Shown here piece by piece: positions 6,991 to 10,098 of a stretch of 10,098 nucleotides of DNA. A model generated the notes under the pieces. That model saw only the letters and a program-made list of their open reading frames with translations. It made no database searches and was not told the DNA's origin. Both the position numbers and the translations under genes were made by a program. The DNA is from Phocaeicola plebeius. Its GTDB lineage: Bacteria > Bacteroidota > Bacteroidia > Bacteroidales > Bacteroidaceae. The DNA lies in contig SFDG01000075.1 of NCBI GenBank assembly GCA_004558305.1, positions 1-10,098 of the forward strand. Direction: 5' to 3'. How positions within the stretch are numbered: position 1 is the first letter of the stretch; each line of letters starts with the position of its first letter.

Positions 6991-7449
6991 TCAATGCTTG
7001 AACATACGGTCCATCATTCGCTTGTCCTCCTTCTCCTTGAGCGACTGCCGCTTGTCGTACTCCTTCTTACCCTTCGCCAGTGCCACTACCACCTTGGCCA
7101 GTCCCTTCTCGTTGATGTACAGCCGGGTAGGAACGATGGTGAAGCCTGGCGAATCGGCAGTACGCTCCAGCTTGCGCAGTTCTTTCCTGGTCAGCAGCAG
7201 CTTGCGGTCGCGACGGGCGGCATGGTTGTTGTAAGAGCCGTAGAAATACTCGGCGATGTGCATGTTCTTTACCCACAGCTCTCCCTTGACAAAGTAACAA
7301 TACGTGTCCACCAAGCTGGCCTTTCCCAGACGGATGGACTTGATTTCCGTTCCCGTCAGCACAATGCCTGCCGTATAGGTGTCGATGAATTCATAGTCGA
7401 ACGACGCCCGTTTGTTCTTGATATTGATGTTATTGTTCGTTGGTTTCAT
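6991..7449 (-). CDS. smpB: SsrA-binding protein SmpB
   Basis: SmpB (152 aa) binds tmRNA and brings it to stalled ribosomes for trans-translation, which frees the ribosome and tags the unfinished protein for degradation. The family signatures are all present: NKRASFDYEFIDTYTAGIVL near the N-terminus, TGTEIKSIRLGKASLVD, KNMHIAEY, RDRKLLLTRKELRKL, and the basic tail ALAKGKKEYDKRQSLKEKE that enters the decoding and mRNA path. The length is normal. Its ATG shares one base with the TGA of the upstream Yip1-family gene (TGATG at 7451-7447), which implies translational coupling. metH follows, so smpB sits in the middle of a three-gene operon. Confidence 0.97.
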   Translation of the reverse strand: MKPTNNNINIKNKRASFDYEFIDTYTAGIVLTGTEIKSIRLGKASLVDTYCYFVKGELWVKNMHIAEYFYGSYNNHAARRDRKLLLTRKELRKLERTADSPGFTIVPTRLYINEKGLAKVVVALAKGKKEYDKRQSLKEKEDKRMMDRMFKH

Positions 7450-8018
7450 CAGTTCAGAATTACAGAGAGTTTATTAAAGATGATTTCTATCAGCACCGGA
7501 CAGGCCAGGATGGCAAGCGTCGCCCACACGGTGTACGACACAAGCCGCAACTCCTTGATGCCGACCAGTCTCCGTGCCCCCTCATACACAATCACGATGG
7601 TGTACAACTGGAGCACCCAGCTCAGCACCACGATGGAGACCAGTCCGCTGATCATATCGAGGACGAAAGTCACGGTCATGGAATAGGCCACGAACAGCTG
7701 CATCCGGTCGGTAGAATCCTGCCAGCCGTACCAGTAACGGGTGAAACGGCTGAGTAACGACACGGACAGGAAATAGCCTCCGAACAGGGAAACGGCCACG
7801 GCGCAGCAACGGGTCAGTGCCACCTGGAACATCAGCGACGAGATGTCCTTGCCGATGAATGCTCCGATAAACTCACAAAGGCCGCAAAGGCCGATAAGGG
7901 GATAGACATACTCGGCCAGAACCAGGTTTCCCTTCCCTTTTTCAGCAATCTTGTCCCAGGCACGCGCTGGTGTGGACAGGACTGCCAATACCCTATAAAA
8001 CAATTCCGTATAGTTCAC
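7449..8018 (-). CDS. Yip1-family integral membrane protein
   Basis: The product has 189 residues with four or five hydrophobic segments (about 32-55, 64-90, 107-128, 129-146 and 160-182) and a cytosolic-looking start MNYTELFYRVLAVLSTPARA. The STPARAW segment near the N-terminus followed by several membrane spans is typical of bacterial Yip1-domain proteins, whose function is not known. The start is GTG at 8018: an in-frame TAA lies five codons upstream and the next in-frame ATG is only at residue 63, so GTG is the best choice. It is the first gene of the operon with smpB and metH, and its stop overlaps the smpB start by one base. Nothing in the sequence points to a specific substrate or partner. 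Confidence 0.75.
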   Translation of the reverse strand: MNYTELFYRVLAVLSTPARAWDKIAEKGKGNLVLAEYVYPLIGLCGLCEFIGAFIGKDISSLMFQVALTRCCAVAVSLFGGYFLSVSLLSRFTRYWYGWQDSTDRMQLFVAYSMTVTFVLDMISGLVSIVVLSWVLQLYTIVIVYEGARRLVGIKELRLVSYTVWATLAILACPVLIEIIFNKLSVILN

Positions 8019-8077
8019 TGTTGTCCGTTTTTATAATTTACCAATCCCGTGAGGGTGCATCCCTTCACTTTAGGCGG

Positions 8078-8085
8078 CAAAAATA
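8078..8085 (-). promoter_or_regulatory. Candidate -7 box for the Yip1/smpB/metH operon
   Basis: On the - strand the bases read TATTTTTG, matching TAnnTTTG, 60 bases before the GTG start. No clear TTTG -33 box lies 19-21 bases upstream, so this is a weak call. The rest of 8019-8154 is AT-rich, and I see no other signal in it. Confidence 0.3.
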
Positions 8086-8144
8086 CAAAAATCTCCGCAT
8101 TCCACCTATATATTTTCCGGTGAATGGGCTAAAAAAAGCAAATT

Positions 8145-8203
8145 ATAAAAAGAAGTGCCCCCGCTGTCCGACGGAATACGTTCCATCGGGCAACGGAGGG
8201 CAC
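8145..8203 (-). terminator. Long hairpin terminator after the NigD-like gene
   Basis: GTGCCC (8155-8160) pairs with GGGCAC (8198-8203). A near-complete inner stem joins TGTCCGACGGAA (8165-8176) to TTCCATCGGGCA (8181-8192) around a 4-base tip, TACG. On the - strand the hairpin is followed by a T-rich run (opposite 8145-8154), as expected for termination of the gene ending at 8247. The length (49 bases of hairpin) is greater than for a simple terminator. A short T run also follows on the + side (8207-8211), so it could act in both directions, although no + strand gene ends here. Confidence 0.7.
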
Positions 8204-8246
8204 ATGGTTTTCTCCGAAAAATAAAATAGGTCTGGTCGCTTTGCGC

Positions 8247-9062
8247 TTATTGGTTGATCTTGTCAAACTCGTCCGACCATGCCTTGTAATCCACCTCAAT
8301 CTGCTTGGGAATGGGGTTGCCGCCCAAATCGCTGGAGGAATAGTTATAAAGGTACTCAATCTCGATGGTCATCGGAGTAGTATTGAACATGTTTCGATAC
8401 GAAGCCAATACCGAAGCCAAGTTGAAATGCAGGTATTCCGAACCCACCGTCGTTCTGTCCTTGTTGACGGTAGGATCCTGTACATGATGACGTATGCTGA
8501 GCTTCATGGTCGACGACGAAGACTGCTCCTTGTCAAAGAAAAGGCGGAAATCGTGCGAGTTCAGTTCGGCCTTCAACTCGTCGTTGTTGCTGGAAGCCTT
8601 GTAGTAGTAGCTCACCGGCACGAAGATGTCGTTGCGCGTGAAGAACGTCACATACGTGTTGTATGTGATATCCGTAGCCACCGCCTGGAAAGCCGCATTG
8701 GAATACTCGTTCATTTCATCGCCTTGTACCTCGTCGGCATAGAAAGTCTTCACGGGCGACGCAGCATACAGGTCAACACCGATTTTCTTGGTGTCCTGCG
8801 TCACCTGGCTGGCATCGTACGTAAAGCCTACGAACGCATACTGATACTGCTCCAATCCCGAATTGGCCAGTGCGCTCTGGTTGTTGGGCACATACTGGCA
8901 ACCCGCTGCGTCCGTAAACCAATAGCCGCCCGTAAAGCCGTTCACCCTCAACACCGTGTACATACTGTTGGTAGAGCTTCCTCCGTCACTGTCCAAGCAG
9001 GAAGTGAAGCTCAACATGGAAATCAATGCAGCGAAAAACACTGCGAATTTTGTCTTTTTCAT
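8247..9062 (-). CDS. Secreted lipoprotein, NigD-like
   Basis: The product has 271 residues and a lipoprotein signal, with basic MKK, a hydrophobic core and lipobox FTSC (acylated Cys22). Acidic residues just after the Cys (LDSD) fit the Bacteroidetes surface-export signal for lipoproteins. The mature part has a small N-terminal domain starting YTVLRVNGFTGGYWFTDAAG (35-54) and a larger beta-rich domain rich in Tyr, Thr and Ser (about 130-260). This layout resembles the NigD-like family (N-terminal OB-like plus C-terminal beta-sandwich), whose members are common in Bacteroides and have no settled function. The assignment rests on layout and pattern rather than a decisive motif. The gene appears to stand alone, with its own terminator downstream, and I found no convincing promoter in 9063-9256. 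Confidence 0.65.
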   Translation of the reverse strand: MKKTKFAVFFAALISMLSFTSCLDSDGGSSTNSMYTVLRVNGFTGGYWFTDAAGCQYVPNNQSALANSGLEQYQYAFVGFTYDASQVTQDTKKIGVDLYAASPVKTFYADEVQGDEMNEYSNAAFQAVATDITYNTYVTFFTRNDIFVPVSYYYKASSNNDELKAELNSHDFRLFFDKEQSSSSTMKLSIRHHVQDPTVNKDRTTVGSEYLHFNLASVLASYRNMFNTTPMTIEIEYLYNYSSSDLGGNPIPKQIEVDYKAWSDEFDKINQ

Positions 9063-9216
9063 ATTACCTGTTATTCTTTAATTTTGTTATACGTTGTAGA
9101 AATATTTATCTCAATCGCTTAGTAAATGCCAAGATACGCATTTTACTGCACGCGATGATCGACTTTAACGAATTTTATGACATCTGTCATCCTGACAAGA
9201 AACATGGAGTCAAGCG

Positions 9217-9244
9217 AAAAAAATCGCTGAACAACCACCCGATT
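9217..9244 (-). terminator. Possible weak terminator after the DMP19-like gene
   Basis: On the - strand, 12 bases after the stop codon, AATCG and CGATT (9240-9244 with 9222-9226) flank a 13-base loop and run into seven T (opposite 9217-9223). The stem is only 5 bp and AT-rich, so the call is tentative. Confidence 0.35.
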
Positions 9245-9256
9245 TCCGCAGAGACA

Positions 9257-9769
9257 TCACTCAATCTCAGCAAAGTCCTCCAAATGTTCGTCCACATAGC
9301 GGGCCACCGTTTCGGTCACCTCCTCTTCCATGTCCATGAACTGCTCCTCCAGGTCGTCGAACGCCTCGTACTGCTCGTACATCGCCATGAATTCATCCTC
9401 CGTACAGTCCTTTTCCAGTTCCTGCCGGTGCTCGTCATAGATCCGCTTGGCTTCATACACCAGTTTCGAGAACTCCTTCGCCCCCATCAGGCGCATGGCC
9501 TTGGCAAACGGGTTAAGAAAAATATACGGTCCATACCCGTTCTGTATCAGCTGCACGAAGCCGCCCTCGTCCACCTCCTCCCGGAAGAAGTGATAGCCCA
9601 GCAGCGTATGTTGCCATCCGTTGAGCAGCGGCATCGTCGCTGCACTGATTTCCCCTCCCGTCACCGCCAAGTAACGGTCTACAAACACTTGCAGGAAGCC
9701 GTCCATGCCGGCCTCCGCCCCTTTGCGGAGTTCCGCATCGGACACAATTATTCTCTTTTGTTCCATCAT
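9257..9769 (-). CDS. DMP19/DUF4375-family acidic protein
   Basis: The product (170 aa) carries the segment REEVDEGGFVQLIQNGYG (63-80) followed by NPFAKAMRLMGAKEFSKLV, which fits the DMP19 (DUF4375) fold. The founding member, from Neisseria, is a DNA mimic that binds a transcription factor. This protein is strongly acidic, with about 38 Asp/Glu against 15 Lys/Arg, and much of the excess is in a tail at 112-170 (for example FDDLEEQFMDMEEE at 137-150). It has no signal peptide and no membrane segment, so it should be cytosolic. The start could be either of two adjacent ATG codons (9769 or 9766). A Bacteroidetes -7 box lies upstream at 9806-9813. DNA mimicry here is an inference from family and charge; a purely structural or unrelated role is possible. 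Confidence 0.75.
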   Translation of the reverse strand: MMEQKRIIVSDAELRKGAEAGMDGFLQVFVDRYLAVTGGEISAATMPLLNGWQHTLLGYHFFREEVDEGGFVQLIQNGYGPYIFLNPFAKAMRLMGAKEFSKLVYEAKRIYDEHRQELEKDCTEDEFMAMYEQYEAFDDLEEQFMDMEEEVTETVARYVDEHLEDFAEIE

Positions 9770-9783
9770 TCTGCATTATTTAC

Positions 9784-9796
9784 TCGGAGACTCCGA
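9784..9796. repeat. 13-bp near-perfect palindrome in the leader of the DMP19-like gene
   Basis: TCGGAG (9784-9789) and CTCCGA (9791-9796) are exact complements around a single central A. It lies between the predicted -7 box (9806-9813) and the start codon (9769), so a protein bound there could block transcription. It might also form a small RNA hairpin. No regulator is identified. Confidence 0.45.
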
Positions 9797-9805
9797 TATT
9801 CCGTG

Positions 9806-9837
9806 CAAATGTACGAAGAAGAAAACAATTTGGCAAG
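9806..9837 (-). promoter_or_regulatory. Bacteroidetes-type promoter for the DMP19-like gene
   Basis: On the - strand the -7 box TACATTTG (9813-9806) matches TAnnTTTG. CTTG (9837-9834) lies 20 bases upstream as a three-of-four match to the -33 box. The start codon is about 36 bases downstream of the -7 box. Confidence 0.6.
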
Positions 9838-9906
9838 CGGAGTTGACAAAATAGCATCCGCTCATGAAAATATTCTTCTTTCCGGATAAAAAGTTTTCGC
9901 CGGAAC

Positions 9907-9937
9907 ATTGGAAAACTAAATAAAAGGATTAACTTTG
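9907..9937 (+). promoter_or_regulatory. Bacteroidetes-type promoter for the gene at 10018
   Basis: ATTG (9907-9910), 19 bases and TAACTTTG (9930-9937, exact TAnnTTTG) form a promoter pointing toward the gene at 10018. The predicted leader is about 70 bases long. The -7 box is identical to the one at 1768-1775. It is divergent from the DMP19-like promoter, 69 bases away. Confidence 0.7.
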
Positions 9938-10017
9938 TGTCGGATTTGAGCAGTTGTTCTCCAATCCGAACAGATGAAATACTTATTTTTTATTACCTTA
10001 ATAAAAACGTAAAGAAT

Positions 10018-10098
10018 ATGACTTATTCACACGAAGTTGAACACATGTGCTGTGTCGCTAAAGGACCTAACCACGGTCCGGCTCCTATTCCTGAAGAA
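10018..10098 (+). CDS. N-terminus of a NifU-like Fe-S scaffold-type protein (partial)
   Basis: Only the first 27 codons are in the window. They begin MTYSHEVEHMCCVAKGPNHG and continue with PAPIPEE; the frame is open to the window edge. The pattern 'HEVE.MC..AKGPNHGPAPIPEE' recalls a family annotated as NifU-like iron-sulfur scaffold proteins in Bacteroidetes and Clostridia, often found before a GGGtGRT-family gene. That recognition is from memory of the family and cannot be confirmed with so few residues. A well-formed promoter upstream supports that this is a real start. Confidence 0.5.
   Translation, partial: MTYSHEVEHMCCVAKGPNHGPAPIPEE

Noticed and set aside
6962..6994. An 11-residue N-terminal extension of MetH from a TTG at 6994
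   Set aside because: It would overlap the smpB stop, and the extra residues do not belong to the conserved MetH start; ATG 6961 gives the usual N-terminus.
5975..7234. A 419-codon open frame on the + strand opposite the metH start and smpB
   Set aside because: Antisense to two certain genes, low-complexity Arg/His-rich peptide, no family resemblance.
7970..8224. A small + strand gene of 84 codons in the gap before the Yip1-family gene
   Set aside because: It overlaps the start of the membrane protein gene and the terminator hairpin, and its Cys pair (CPRCP) falls within the hairpin sequence; no promoter or homology is visible.
8241..9122. A 293-codon open frame on the + strand opposite the NigD-like gene
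   Set aside because: The - strand frame has a clean lipoprotein signal and a terminator in the right place; the + frame has neither and resembles a reverse reading.
9026..9889. A 287-codon open frame on the + strand covering the DMP19-like gene
   Set aside because: It covers an intergenic region and the antisense of a gene with a recognised motif and promoter; its peptide shows no domain.

Overview
The window looks like chromosomal DNA from a gut-type Bacteroidales (Bacteroidaceae-like) bacterium. The protein families (NodT-type efflux lipoprotein, NigD-like lipoprotein, MetH without its reactivation domain) fit that group. So do the absence of Shine-Dalgarno sequences at most starts and several TAnnTTTG boxes, the Bacteroidetes -7 promoter element. 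Coding DNA is GC-rich, whereas the gaps between genes are AT-rich. There is no integrase, transposase, CRISPR array, rRNA or tRNA that I can see.

Layout. 1-1595 (+) is the end of a tripartite efflux operon: the last 67 codons of an RND inner-membrane pump, then its TolC/NodT-type outer-membrane lipoprotein, closed by a clear intrinsic terminator at 1633-1672. 1744-3983 (+) is a two-gene operon with its own Bacteroidetes promoter. The first gene is an unusual fusion of an AmgK-like sugar kinase with the C-terminal domain of RapZ. The second is a MurU-like sugar-1-phosphate nucleotidyltransferase. Together they resemble the anomeric kinase plus uridylyltransferase pair that recycles N-acetylmuramic acid and/or GlcNAc to UDP-sugars, with a possible amino-sugar-sensing domain built into the kinase. 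3984-4201 is a non-coding gap between convergent genes, filled with degenerate 8-bp and 10-bp tandem repeats and nested inverted repeats.

4202-8018 (-) reads as one operon in the order Yip1-family membrane protein, smpB, metH. The first two overlap by one base, and 29 bases separate smpB from metH. MetH ends right after its cobalamin-binding domain. 8247-9062 (-) is a secreted lipoprotein resembling NigD, with a long hairpin terminator after it. 9257-9769 (-) is a very acidic DMP19/DUF4375-type protein. Divergently from it, the window ends in the first 27 codons of a gene (10018, +) that resembles a NifU-like Fe-S scaffold family.

The most interesting item is the kinase-RapZ(C) fusion next to the MurU-like gene. 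It suggests that amino-sugar salvage in this organism carries its own metabolite or RNA sensor. The cassette-like repeat region at 3984-4201 is second.
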